From the NCBI GenBank assembly GCA_015487335.1, contig WFPZ01000203.1, positions 1 through 6,244 of the forward strand: a stretch of 6,244 bases of DNA, written 5' to 3'. This DNA comes from Paracoccaceae bacterium (GTDB lineage: Bacteria > Pseudomonadota > Alphaproteobacteria > Rhodobacterales > Rhodobacteraceae). The position numbers and the translations under genes were made by a program. Below are positions 1 to 5,828 of this stretch, piece by piece (positions within the stretch are counted from its first letter, which is position 1; each line of letters starts with the position of its first letter). The notes beneath the pieces were generated by a model that did no database searches, was not told the origin of the DNA, and saw only the letters and a list, made by a program, of their open reading frames with translations.

Positions 1-535
1 CCTCCGCGGCCACCGAAAAGGGCGGCCGCCCGACAAGGAATTCCCCCCCCGCGAAGGGGAACGGCTCTTCGGCCCGGTCGATCCGGCGGCAGATCACCCG
101 GCAGCCGGAGAGGCCGGCGAAACGCTCCAGCCGCTGGCGGCCGGTGGCGAGAAAGACGGTGGCGCCGGCGGGGACGAGGCGCGCGGCCTCTTCCTCGCGC
201 GAGATCGGCACCCAGTTGTCCCCCTCCCCCGGCCGCCAGGGCGGGCGCAGAAGCTGCAGGCAGGGCAGGCCGCGGGCCGCCGCCACCCGCGCGGCGCGGT
301 GGCTGATGCGGCTGGCAAAGGGATGGGTGGCATCGAGAATGGCGCTGATCCGCCGTTCCTCGAGAAACCGGACGAAGCCCGCCTCGCCGCCAAAGCCGCC
401 CACCCGGGTGGGCAGGGCCAGCGGCGCGGGCCGGCGGGTGGCGCCGGCCAGAGAGGCCACCGCCGGGCGCCCCTCGGCCGCCAGCCTGCGGGCCAGTTCG
501 CGCCCCTCGCCGGTGCCCGCCAGAAGAAGCAGCAT
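1..535 (-). CDS. cobK: Precorrin-6A reductase CobK/CbiJ, 3' end missing
   Basis: Reduces precorrin-6A (or its cobalt form) to precorrin-6B with NADPH in the cytoplasm, an intermediate step of corrin-ring synthesis. The 178 visible residues show the family landmarks in order: the N-terminal nucleotide-binding strand and loop LLAGTGEGRELA (residues 4-15), VGGFGG (45-50), ILDATHPFA (66-74), LRPPW (96-100), ATGRQ (130-134) and GRPPFS (169-174, usually GrGPFs). Family members are about 245-260 residues, so roughly 70 C-terminal residues lie beyond the left edge. The ATG at 535-533 is chosen because the glycine-rich loop starts within ten residues, a GAGG Shine-Dalgarno sits 8 bases upstream (plus-strand 544-547), and the start overlaps the cbiD stop as TGATG. 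A run of eight C (43-50) does not break the frame: the reading continues into the expected GxxPFS motif. Co-transcription with cbiD is inferred from the overlap. Confidence 0.93.
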   Translation of the reverse strand, partial: MLLLLAGTGEGRELARRLAAEGRPAVASLAGATRRPAPLALPTRVGGFGGEAGFVRFLEERRISAILDATHPFASRISHRAARVAAARGLPCLQLLRPPWRPGEGDNWVPISREEEAARLVPAGATVFLATGRQRLERFAGLSGCRVICRRIDRAEEPFPFAGGEFLVGRPPFSVAAE

Positions 536-1587
536 CAGCCCGCCCTCGCCACGATCTCGCCGGCGCGGTCCACCACCACCACGTCCACCGCGACATCCGC
601 CCCCTTCAGCCGGCGCAGCGCCTCGGCGCGGGCCCCCTGCGCCACCGCCCGGGCCAGCTTCGGGCCGGCGATTTCCAGCGCCTGCAGGGCGGTATTGGCC
701 TGCGCCACCCGTGGATCGCCCGCCATTTCGGCAAGTGCCGCGAAATCCACCTGGCTGCGCGCCGAATGCAGATCGCCCGCCCCCTGGGCCAGCTTGGCCA
801 GCTTGCCGATGCCGCCGCCGATGGTCAGCCGCTCCACCGGATGGGCGGCCAGGTATTTCAGCAACCCGCCCGCGAAATCGCCCATGTCCAGCATCGCGTG
901 GTCGGGCAGGCCGTATAGCGCCTGCACCGCCCGCTCCGAGGTGGCCCCGGTGCAGCCGGCCACGTGGCGCAGCCCGCTGGCCCGCGCCACGTCGATGCCA
1001 CGGTGGATCGAGGCGATCCAGGCCGAGCAGGAAAACGGCCGCACGATGCCGGTGGTGCCGAGAATCGACAGCCCCCCCCGGATGCCCAGCCGCGGGTTCC
1101 AGGTGCGTCTGGCCAGCTCTTCGCCGCCGGGAATGGAAAGCGTGATCTCCACGTCCGCCGGGCGGGAAAAGCGCGCGGCCATCTGCTGCACCACCTCGCC
1201 CATCATCCGCCGCGGCACCGGGTTGACGGCCGCCTCGCCCACCGCCACCGGCAGGCCCGGCATGGTGACCACCCCCACCCCGGGGCCGGCGCGAAACACC
1301 ACCCCCTCGCCAGCCTTCGCGGGCGCCACCCGCGCGATCACCAGCGCGCCGTGGGTGACGTCGGGGTCGTCGCCGGCATCCTTGACGATGCCCGCCTCGG
1401 CCCAGCCCCGGCCCGCGGCGCGATGGGCCAGCGCGAATTCGGGCCGCTCGCCGCGCGGCAGGGTGATGCTCACCCGCTCGGGGAAGCGCCCGCCCCACAG
1501 CCGCTCCAGCGCCGCGCGGGTGGCGGCGGTGGCGCAGGCGCCGGTGGTCCAGCCACGGCGCAATGTGGGGGCCGGTCTGTCGCTCAT
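535..1587 (-). CDS. cbiD: Cobalt-precorrin-5B C1-methyltransferase CbiD
   Basis: 350 residues, close to the usual family length of about 360-370. CbiD adds a SAM-derived methyl group at C1 of the precorrin-5 stage during ring contraction, giving the (cobalt-)precorrin-6A that the next gene, cobK, would reduce. Recognisable family blocks are RRGWTTGACATAATRAA (10-26), KDAGDDPDVTHG (69-80), the GPGVGVVTMPGL stretch (101-112), the AVNPVPR block near residue 120, RGGLSILGTTGIVRPFS (170-186) and GGGIGKLAKLAQGAGDLHS (257-275). An in-frame ATG 26 codons upstream (1665) is rejected because that extension is low-complexity and the family begins just before the RxGWTTG block; it would also run through the terminator-like hairpin at 1627-1648. 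No Shine-Dalgarno precedes the chosen ATG (plus-strand bases just beyond it read cggccgg). The end overlaps the cobK start by one base (TGATG). CbiD is classically the anaerobic-pathway enzyme; the aerobic pathway uses the unrelated CobF. Confidence 0.95.
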   Translation of the reverse strand: MSDRPAPTLRRGWTTGACATAATRAALERLWGGRFPERVSITLPRGERPEFALAHRAAGRGWAEAGIVKDAGDDPDVTHGALVIARVAPAKAGEGVVFRAGPGVGVVTMPGLPVAVGEAAVNPVPRRMMGEVVQQMAARFSRPADVEITLSIPGGEELARRTWNPRLGIRGGLSILGTTGIVRPFSCSAWIASIHRGIDVARASGLRHVAGCTGATSERAVQALYGLPDHAMLDMGDFAGGLLKYLAAHPVERLTIGGGIGKLAKLAQGAGDLHSARSQVDFAALAEMAGDPRVAQANTALQALEIAGPKLARAVAQGARAEALRRLKGADVAVDVVVVDRAGEIVARAG

Positions 1588-1594
1588 CGGCCGG

Positions 1595-1623
1595 ACTATA
1601 GGCAGTGGAAGGGGCGCGGGAAA
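1595..1623 (-). promoter_or_regulatory. Candidate cbiD promoter, possibly giving a leaderless mRNA
   Basis: A TATAGT hexamer (minus strand, 1600-1595) matches the -10 consensus TATAAT at five of six positions and is conspicuous in such GC-rich DNA. Seventeen bases upstream is TTTCCC (1623-1618), a weak -35 match (three of six). Transcription would start around 1588-1587, at or next to the cbiD ATG, giving a leaderless message; this fits the absence of a Shine-Dalgarno. The prediction is by eye only. Confidence 0.3.
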
Positions 1624-1626
1624 TGC

Positions 1627-1648
1627 AAAAAACCGGGGCTTTGCCCCG
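1627..1648 (-). terminator. Intrinsic-terminator-like hairpin reading toward cbiD
   Basis: On the minus strand the sequence reads CGGGGC, loop AAA, GCCCCG, one G, then six T. That is a perfect 6-bp GC stem with a 3-base loop followed by a U-tract, the textbook shape of a Rho-independent terminator. It lies upstream of cbiD rather than after a gene: the U-tract ends about 40 bases before the cbiD ATG. It could stop antisense transcription coming out of cobA, or act as an attenuator if the cbiD promoter lies further upstream inside cobA. On the plus strand no T-run follows the hairpin, so it should not terminate cobA transcription. The shape is seen directly; the role is inferred. Confidence 0.6.
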
Positions 1649-1668
1649 CCCCGCGCGACCGCCATAAA
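1641..1668 (+). promoter_or_regulatory. Weak candidate cobA promoter
   Basis: TTGCCC (1641-1646) and CATAAA (1663-1668) are separated by 16 bases and match the -35 and -10 consensus at four of six positions each. Initiation would fall near 1675, the A of the cobA ATG. However, a plausible Shine-Dalgarno AAAGGG (1666-1671) overlaps the same -10, and it would not be in the message if this promoter were used. Either the promoter lies further upstream inside cbiD, or cobA is leaderless. This is a low-certainty call. Confidence 0.22.
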
Positions 1669-1674
1669 GGGCGC

Positions 1675-2526
1675 ATGAGCGATTCACCCCCCCTTCCCCC
1701 CGCCGACTGGCCGGTGATGGAGCCCGGCTGGGTCTGGCTGTGCGGCGCCGGCCCGGGCGATCCGGGGCTGATGAGCCTGCACGCGCTGAACGCCCTGCGC
1801 CAGGCCGAGGTCATCGTCCATGATGCGCTGGTGGCGCCGCATATCCTGGGCTGGGCGCGCCCCGGGGCCGAGCTTGTCGATGTCGGCAAGCGCGGCGGGC
1901 GGCCCTCGCCGAAACAGCACGAGATCTCGCTGCAGCTGGTGGAGCTGGCGCGCGCCGGCAGGCGGGTGCTGCGGCTCAAGGGCGGAGACCCCTTCATGTT
2001 CGGGCGCGGCAGCGAGGAGGCCCGGACGCTGGTCCGGCACAGGGTGCCGTTTCGCGTCATCCCCGGAATCACCGCCGGGATCGGCGGGCTGGCCATGGCC
2101 GGCATCCCCGTCACCGACCGCGACGTCAACCAGGCGGTCACCTTCGTCACCGGGCACGACCCCTCGGGCGACACCCCGCCGCTGGACTGGGCGGCGCTGG
2201 CGCGCGCCTCGCCGGTGATCGTGATCTACATGGGCATGCGCACCATCTCCCGCATCGCCGAGGCGCTGATCGGGGCCGGGCGCGCCCCCGGCGAACCCGT
2301 CGCGGTGGTGCGCAACGCCTCGCTGCCCGACCAGCAGGTGCTGGAAACCACGCTGGCGCGCGCTGCTGCCGACATCGCGGCCGCCGGGCTTTCCGCGCCG
2401 GCGGTGATCGTCATCGGGCGGGCGGTGCTTCTGCGCCAGGCGCTGGAGTGGCCGGCGATGGCCGCGGGCCAGCCCACGCGCAACCCCGAGCCTCCGGGGC
2501 CGGGCCGCCCCGCCGAAGCCCCATGA
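1675..2526 (+). CDS. cobA: Uroporphyrinogen-III C-methyltransferase (SUMT) CobA
   Basis: Transfers two SAM methyl groups to uroporphyrinogen III at C2 and C7, giving precorrin-2, the branch point to cobalamin (and siroheme). The 283-residue protein has the SUMT blocks in order: WLCGAGPGDPGLMSLHAL (21-38; canonical VGAGPGDPeLLT), VIVHDALV (46-53), GKRGGRPSPKQHEI (71-84), RVLRLKGGDPFMFGRGSEE (97-115), PGITAGIGGLAMAGIPVTDRD (130-150), VTFVTGHD (155-162), YMGMRTI (185-191) and VVRNASLPDQQ (211-221). The single-domain length shows it is not the CysG fusion with a siroheme dehydrogenase/chelatase. The ATG at 1675 is chosen because the first conserved strand begins about 20 residues later and AAAGGG lies 3 bases upstream; upstream codons in the same frame only mirror cbiD. 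About 18 C-terminal residues are a proline-rich tail past the fold, ending in an ATGA overlap with cobB. Confidence 0.96.
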   Translation: MSDSPPLPPADWPVMEPGWVWLCGAGPGDPGLMSLHALNALRQAEVIVHDALVAPHILGWARPGAELVDVGKRGGRPSPKQHEISLQLVELARAGRRVLRLKGGDPFMFGRGSEEARTLVRHRVPFRVIPGITAGIGGLAMAGIPVTDRDVNQAVTFVTGHDPSGDTPPLDWAALARASPVIVIYMGMRTISRIAEALIGAGRAPGEPVAVVRNASLPDQQVLETTLARAAADIAAAGLSAPAVIVIGRAVLLRQALEWPAMAAGQPTRNPEPPGPGRPAEAP

Positions 2527-3836
2527 ACCGCGGCCTGATCATTGCCGCCCCCGGCTCGGGCAGCGGCAAGACGACCATCACCCTCGGCCTGCTGCGCGCC
2601 CTGCGCGACGCGGGCCCGCCGGTGCGCGGGGCCAAGAGCGGCCCCGACTACATCGACCCGCGCTTTCACGAGGCCGCCTGCGGCGCGCCGTGCCGCAATC
2701 TCGACGCCTGGGCGATGGCGCCCGGGCGCATCCGCGCCCTCGCCGCCGGCGAGGGGCTGCTGGTGGTCGAAGGCGCCATGGGCCTGTTCGACGGCGCGCC
2801 GCCCGATGGCCGCGGCGCCACCGCCGACCTGGCGCGGCTGCTGGAGCTGCCGGTGGTGCTGGTGGTGGATGCGGCCCACATGGCGCAATCGGTGGCACCG
2901 CTGGTGGCCGGATTCGCCGGCCACGACCCGGCGGTCGAGGTGGCGGGGGTGATCCTCAACAAGGTGGGCTCGCCCCGCCACGAGGCGATGCTGCGCCGCG
3001 CGCTCGCCCCGCTGGGGCTGCCCGTTCTGGGGGCGGTCCGCCGCCAGCCGGGGCTGGCCCATCCCTCGCGCCACCTCGGCCTGGTGCAGGCCGAAGAGCG
3101 CCCCGATCTGGAGGCCTTCATCGCAAGGGTGGCGCAGATCGTGCGCCGGGCGGTGGATCTCGACGCCCTGCGCGCCCTCGCCCGGCCGCTGCCGCCGGCC
3201 CCGCCGGCGCCGCGCCTGCCGCCCCCCGCCGGGCGCATCGCGATTGCCTCGGATGCGGCCTTCGCCTTCGCCTACCCGCACCTTCTGGCCGACTGGCGCG
3301 CCGCCGGGGCGGAGCTGGCCTTCTTTTCGCCGCTGGCCGACGAGGCCCCGCCGCCGGCCGAGCTGGTGTTCCTGCCCGGCGGCTACCCCGAGCTGCACGC
3401 CGCCCGGCTGGCCGCCGCCGAGCGGTTCCGCGCCGGCATGGCGCGGGCGGCGCGCGAGGGGGCGGTCTATGGCGAGTGCGGCGGCTACATGGTGCTGGGC
3501 GAGGCGCTGACCGATGCCGAGGGCCGGCGCCACCGGATGCTGGGCCTGCTGCCGCTGGAGACCTCCTTCGCCGAGCGCCGTCTGCATCTGGGATACCGCC
3601 GGCTGGAGCCCCTGGCCGGCCCCTTCGCCGGGCCGCTGGCGGGGCACGAGTTTCACTATGCCACCACCCTGCGCGCCGAAGGGCCGGCGCTGTTTGCCGC
3701 CCGCGACGCCGAAGGGCGGGAACTGGGGCCCATGGGGCTGGCGATCGGGGCGGTCAGCGGTTCTTTCGCCCATGTCATCGACCGAGCCGATGGGGGCTTT
3801 TCTTCCCCCCGCCCCGGCGCTACCCATGCCCAATGA
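2523..3836 (+). CDS. cobB: (Hydrogeno)cobyrinic acid a,c-diamide synthase CobB/CbiA
   Basis: ATP- and glutamine-dependent amidation of the a and c acetate side chains of hydrogenobyrinic (or cobyrinic) acid in the cytoplasm. The 437-residue two-domain layout matches the family length. The N-terminal dethiobiotin-synthetase-like ATPase domain has the P-loop APGSGSGKTT (9-18), PDYIDPRFH (41-49) and EGAMGLFDG (83-91). A proline-rich linker (about 219-238) leads to a class I glutamine amidotransferase domain with FLPGGYPELHA (283-293), the nucleophile Cys319 in YGECGGYMVLG (316-326), HEFHY (375-379) and a C-terminal GSFAHVID (413-420) with the likely catalytic His417. The start is the ATG inside the ATGA overlap with the cobA stop; the P-loop then follows at the usual distance. 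No strong Shine-Dalgarno is present, so coupled translation is likely. Sequence alone does not separate CobB (metal-free, aerobic) from CbiA (cobalt, anaerobic). CobB is preferred because Rhodobacter-type bacteria generally use the aerobic branch. Confidence 0.95.
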   Translation: MNRGLIIAAPGSGSGKTTITLGLLRALRDAGPPVRGAKSGPDYIDPRFHEAACGAPCRNLDAWAMAPGRIRALAAGEGLLVVEGAMGLFDGAPPDGRGATADLARLLELPVVLVVDAAHMAQSVAPLVAGFAGHDPAVEVAGVILNKVGSPRHEAMLRRALAPLGLPVLGAVRRQPGLAHPSRHLGLVQAEERPDLEAFIARVAQIVRRAVDLDALRALARPLPPAPPAPRLPPPAGRIAIASDAAFAFAYPHLLADWRAAGAELAFFSPLADEAPPPAELVFLPGGYPELHAARLAAAERFRAGMARAAREGAVYGECGGYMVLGEALTDAEGRRHRMLGLLPLETSFAERRLHLGYRRLEPLAGPFAGPLAGHEFHYATTLRAEGPALFAARDAEGRELGPMGLAIGAVSGSFAHVIDRADGGFSSPRPGATHAQ

Positions 3837-5056
3837 GCGAAACCACCCTGCCCCATGACGATACCCGCGCGCGGCGCAACGTGGCGGTGCTGGCGCTGGC
3901 CCAGGCCGTGCTGGGCGCGCAGCTGCCGATGATCTTCACCATCGGCGGGCTGGCCGGGCAGTCGCTGGCCGCCAACGCCTGTTTCGCCACCCTGCCGATC
4001 TCGATGATCGTGCTGGGCTCGATGCTGGCGGCCACGCCGATGTCGGCGCTGATGCAGCGGGCCGGGCGGCGGGCCGGCTTCTTCGTGGGCACCATGAGCG
4101 GCGCGCTGGGCGGGGCATTCGGCGCCTGGGCGCTGATGAGCGACAGCTTCGCGCTGTTCCTGCTGGGCTCGCTCCTGACCGGGGTCTACATGTCGGCGCA
4201 CGGCTTCTACCGCTTCGCCGCCGCCGATACCGCCTCGGCGGCCTTCCAGCCCAAGGCGATCTCGCTGGTAATGGCGGGGGGGCTGGCGGCGGCGGTGATC
4301 GGGCCGCAGCTCGTCAAGGTGACCAGCGACGCGATGGTGACCCCCTTCGTGGGCGCCTATGTGGCGGTGATCGTGGTCAACGTCCTGGGCTCGGGGCTGT
4401 TCCTGTTTCTCGACATCCCCAGACCGCCCGCCCCCGAACCCGGCGCCAGCGGCGGGCGTTCGCGGCTGGAACTGCTGAAAAGCCCGCGCATCGCGGTGGC
4501 GATCATCGTCGGCATGGTCTCCTACGCGCTGATGAACCTGGTGATGACCTCGACGCCGCTGGCGATGGTCGGCAACGGCCATGGCCAGGGCAATGCCGCG
4601 GATGTGGTCAGCGGCCACGTGCTGGCGATGTACGCGCCCTCGTTCTTCACCGGCTATCTGATCGTGCGCTTCGGAACCGAGAAGATCATGGCCCTGGGGC
4701 TGGCGATCCTGATGGGTGCCGGGCTGGTGGGGCTGTCCGGGGTGCAGCTGGGGCATTTCTTCGTCGCCCTGATCCTGCTGGGGGTGGGCTGGAACTTCGG
4801 CTTCATCGGCGCCACCACCATGCTGGCCGCGGCCCACACCGAAGAGGAGCGCGGCCGGGTGCAGGGGCTCAACGACATGATCGTGTTCGGCGCGGTGACC
4901 CTGGCCTCTCTGGCCTCGGGCGGGCTGATGAACTGCACCGGCGGTTCGGCCCGGGAGGGCTGGAGCGCCGTCAACCTGGCAATGATCCCGCTGCTGACCC
5001 TGGCCGGCGCGGCGCTGATCTGGCTGATGCTGCGCCCGCGGCGCGAGGAGGCCTGA
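3833..5056 (+). CDS. ccoA: MFS copper importer, CcoA-like (CalT family)
   Basis: A 407-residue inner-membrane protein of the major facilitator superfamily with about twelve hydrophobic segments (roughly 14-38, 46-70, 80-101, 104-126, 142-162, 169-193, 219-241, 257-279, 283-303, 305-329, 345-368, 378-400) and a proline-rich central loop (194-218). Segment 7 contains M234xxxM238 and segment 8 contains H262xxxM266. These sit one residue away from the M233/M237 and H261/M265 pairs that I recall as the essential metal ligands of Rhodobacter capsulatus CcoA, which imports copper for the CuB site of cbb3-type cytochrome oxidase. The only cysteines are Cys50 and Cys368. The start ATG lies in an ATGA overlap with the cobB stop; no Shine-Dalgarno is evident, so it is probably translated by coupling with cobB. 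A cobalt or corrinoid-related substrate is an alternative suggested by the operon, but the ligand motifs favour copper. Confidence 0.82.
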   Translation: MSETTLPHDDTRARRNVAVLALAQAVLGAQLPMIFTIGGLAGQSLAANACFATLPISMIVLGSMLAATPMSALMQRAGRRAGFFVGTMSGALGGAFGAWALMSDSFALFLLGSLLTGVYMSAHGFYRFAAADTASAAFQPKAISLVMAGGLAAAVIGPQLVKVTSDAMVTPFVGAYVAVIVVNVLGSGLFLFLDIPRPPAPEPGASGGRSRLELLKSPRIAVAIIVGMVSYALMNLVMTSTPLAMVGNGHGQGNAADVVSGHVLAMYAPSFFTGYLIVRFGTEKIMALGLAILMGAGLVGLSGVQLGHFFVALILLGVGWNFGFIGATTMLAAAHTEEERGRVQGLNDMIVFGAVTLASLASGGLMNCTGGSAREGWSAVNLAMIPLLTLAGAALIWLMLRPRREEA

Positions 5057-5062
5057 GCGGCA

Positions 5063-5080
5063 GGCGCGTTCAGCCGCGCC
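5063..5080. terminator. Hairpin between convergent ccoA and NDUFAF6-like genes
   Basis: A perfect 6-bp GGCGCG/CGCGCC stem with a 6-base loop lies at the convergent junction, where only 13 bases separate the two stop codons. The stop codon of the minus-strand gene lies partly in the loop. No T-run follows on either strand, so at best it is a weak bidirectional terminator or a Rho-assisted 3' structure. In DNA this GC-rich, a chance hairpin is quite possible. Confidence 0.28.
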
Positions 5081-5828
5081 CGGCAAGCGTGCGCCACAGC
5101 AGGCTGCCCCGCTTCACGAAATCCGACGGCTCCAGCCCGCCGGCGCGAATCCGTTCCGGCCGGGCCGCGGCCCGGCGCAGCACCCACCCGGCCAGCCAGC
5201 CCGCGCGGGTGGCCGGGCGGGCCGGTGCCGGCACCTCGCGGCGGGCGGCGCGCAGGCGGGCCAGCTCGGCCCGGGCCAGGCCGGCCAGCGCCTGCGCGCG
5301 GGCGTCGGGCAAGGGGTGGCGGGCGCGGGCCTCGAGCGCGGGCACGGCGCGAAACCAGCTGGCCAGCGCCGCCGCCCGGCCCACCGCGCGCACCGCCCCC
5401 TCGCCCTGCCTGCAGCCCAGGGCGCGGGCGGCCACCCACATCAGCGTGCCGCCGGTCTGCTCGAGGTAATGCAAAAGCTCTGCCGAATCGGCGAAGGGGG
5501 CGCCCTCGACATCTCGCCGGCGCGCCGCCACCAGCCCCTGCAGGGCGCGCGCGCCCGGCCCGTCGAGCACCCCGGCCAGCGGCAGGCTCACCTCATGGGG
5601 GCTGACTGGCGCGCCGGTGGCGATTTCCTCGAGCACGTCGTGCCACCACTGCAGACGGATCCCGGCCAGCGCGGGCTCGCGCGTGACCCAGGGGGCGCGG
5701 GCCACCTCGACGTTGAAGGCGTAAAGCGGAAACAGCACCGCGCGCGCGGCAGGCGGCGCGGCCATGGCGGCCATGAAGCGCTCGGGATCGCCGCGGCGGG
5801 TGATCTCGGCGCAGGCCTGCAGGCTCAT
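5070..5828 (-). CDS. Squalene/phytoene synthase-fold protein, NDUFAF6-like, catalytic Asp motifs absent
   Basis: A 252-residue cytoplasmic or peripheral membrane protein of the squalene/phytoene synthase family. Family landmarks are FPLYAFNVEVARA (33-45), EPALAGIRLQWWHDVLEEI (51-69), LLHYLEQTGGTLMWVAARALG (118-138) and WFRAVPALEARARHPLP (158-174). True phytoene or squalene synthases have aspartate-rich DxxxD motifs, where the first block reads roughly VDDxxD and the second LRDVxED. Here the aligned positions are VEVARA and FRAVPAL, so the Mg-pyrophosphate ligands are missing. The AFNVE-plus-RLQWW pattern is that of the complex I assembly factor NDUFAF6 and its alphaproteobacterial relatives, so a role in respiratory complex I biogenesis is more likely than carotenoid synthesis; this is inferred by family resemblance. 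The ATG at 5828 overlaps the upstream methyltransferase stop (ATGA), and upstream in-frame codons merely mirror that gene. The C-terminal third is arginine/alanine rich and poorly conserved. Confidence 0.82.
   Translation of the reverse strand: MSLQACAEITRRGDPERFMAAMAAPPAARAVLFPLYAFNVEVARAPWVTREPALAGIRLQWWHDVLEEIATGAPVSPHEVSLPLAGVLDGPGARALQGLVAARRRDVEGAPFADSAELLHYLEQTGGTLMWVAARALGCRQGEGAVRAVGRAAALASWFRAVPALEARARHPLPDARAQALAGLARAELARLRAARREVPAPARPATRAGWLAGWVLRRAAARPERIRAGGLEPSDFVKRGSLLWRTLAGRG

Larger units (their letters stand above)
1588..1674. promoter_or_regulatory. Divergent intergenic control region cbiD | cobA
   Basis: This is the only real intergenic gap in the window: 87 bases between the divergent starts of cbiD (minus) and cobA (plus). 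It contains an A6 tract (1627-1632), a perfect GC hairpin (1634-1648), and AT-richer hexamers next to each start codon in a surrounding region of very high GC. It must drive at least one of the two units unless transcription enters from further upstream. It is too short for a cobalamin riboswitch and shows no B12-box, so control by a B12 riboswitch is not supported here. Confidence 0.6.

Noticed and set aside
43..50. C8 homopolymer in cobK as a possible frameshift or phase-variable tract
   Set aside because: The reading frame continues unchanged through the run into the family GxxPFS motif, and such runs recur in the other genes here (for example 1072-1079 in cbiD, also in frame). Ordinary base composition explains it.
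1588..1665. Upstream ATG giving a 26-residue N-terminal extension of CbiD
   Set aside because: The extension is low-complexity, crosses the terminator-like hairpin and T-run, and precedes the normal family start; the ATG at 1587 fits better.
1588..1674. Cobalamin riboswitch upstream of cobA or cbiD
   Set aside because: The gap is only 87 bases and contains no recognisable B12-box or the multi-helix core. The short GCAGTGG resemblance to a conserved riboswitch segment is isolated.
144..1678. Long plus-strand open frames opposite cobK and cbiD (333 and 459 codons)
   Set aside because: They are rich in Arg, Pro, Ala and Ser with no recognisable motif, which is typical antisense shadow in very GC-rich DNA. 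The opposite strand encodes well-conserved CbiD and CobK blocks throughout.
2226..3833. 535-codon minus-strand open frame opposite cobB
   Set aside because: Low-complexity Gly/Arg/Gln/His composition and no domain. It is a mirror of the cobB frame, whose catalytic motifs are all intact on the plus strand.
3656..5086. 476-codon minus-strand open frame opposite ccoA
   Set aside because: His/Gln/Arg-rich shadow of a hydrophobic membrane protein. The plus strand has twelve membrane segments and the MxxxM/HxxxM motifs.
5070..5828. Active phytoene synthase (CrtB) of a carotenoid cluster
   Set aside because: Both aspartate-rich catalytic motifs are missing and no other carotenoid genes are visible.
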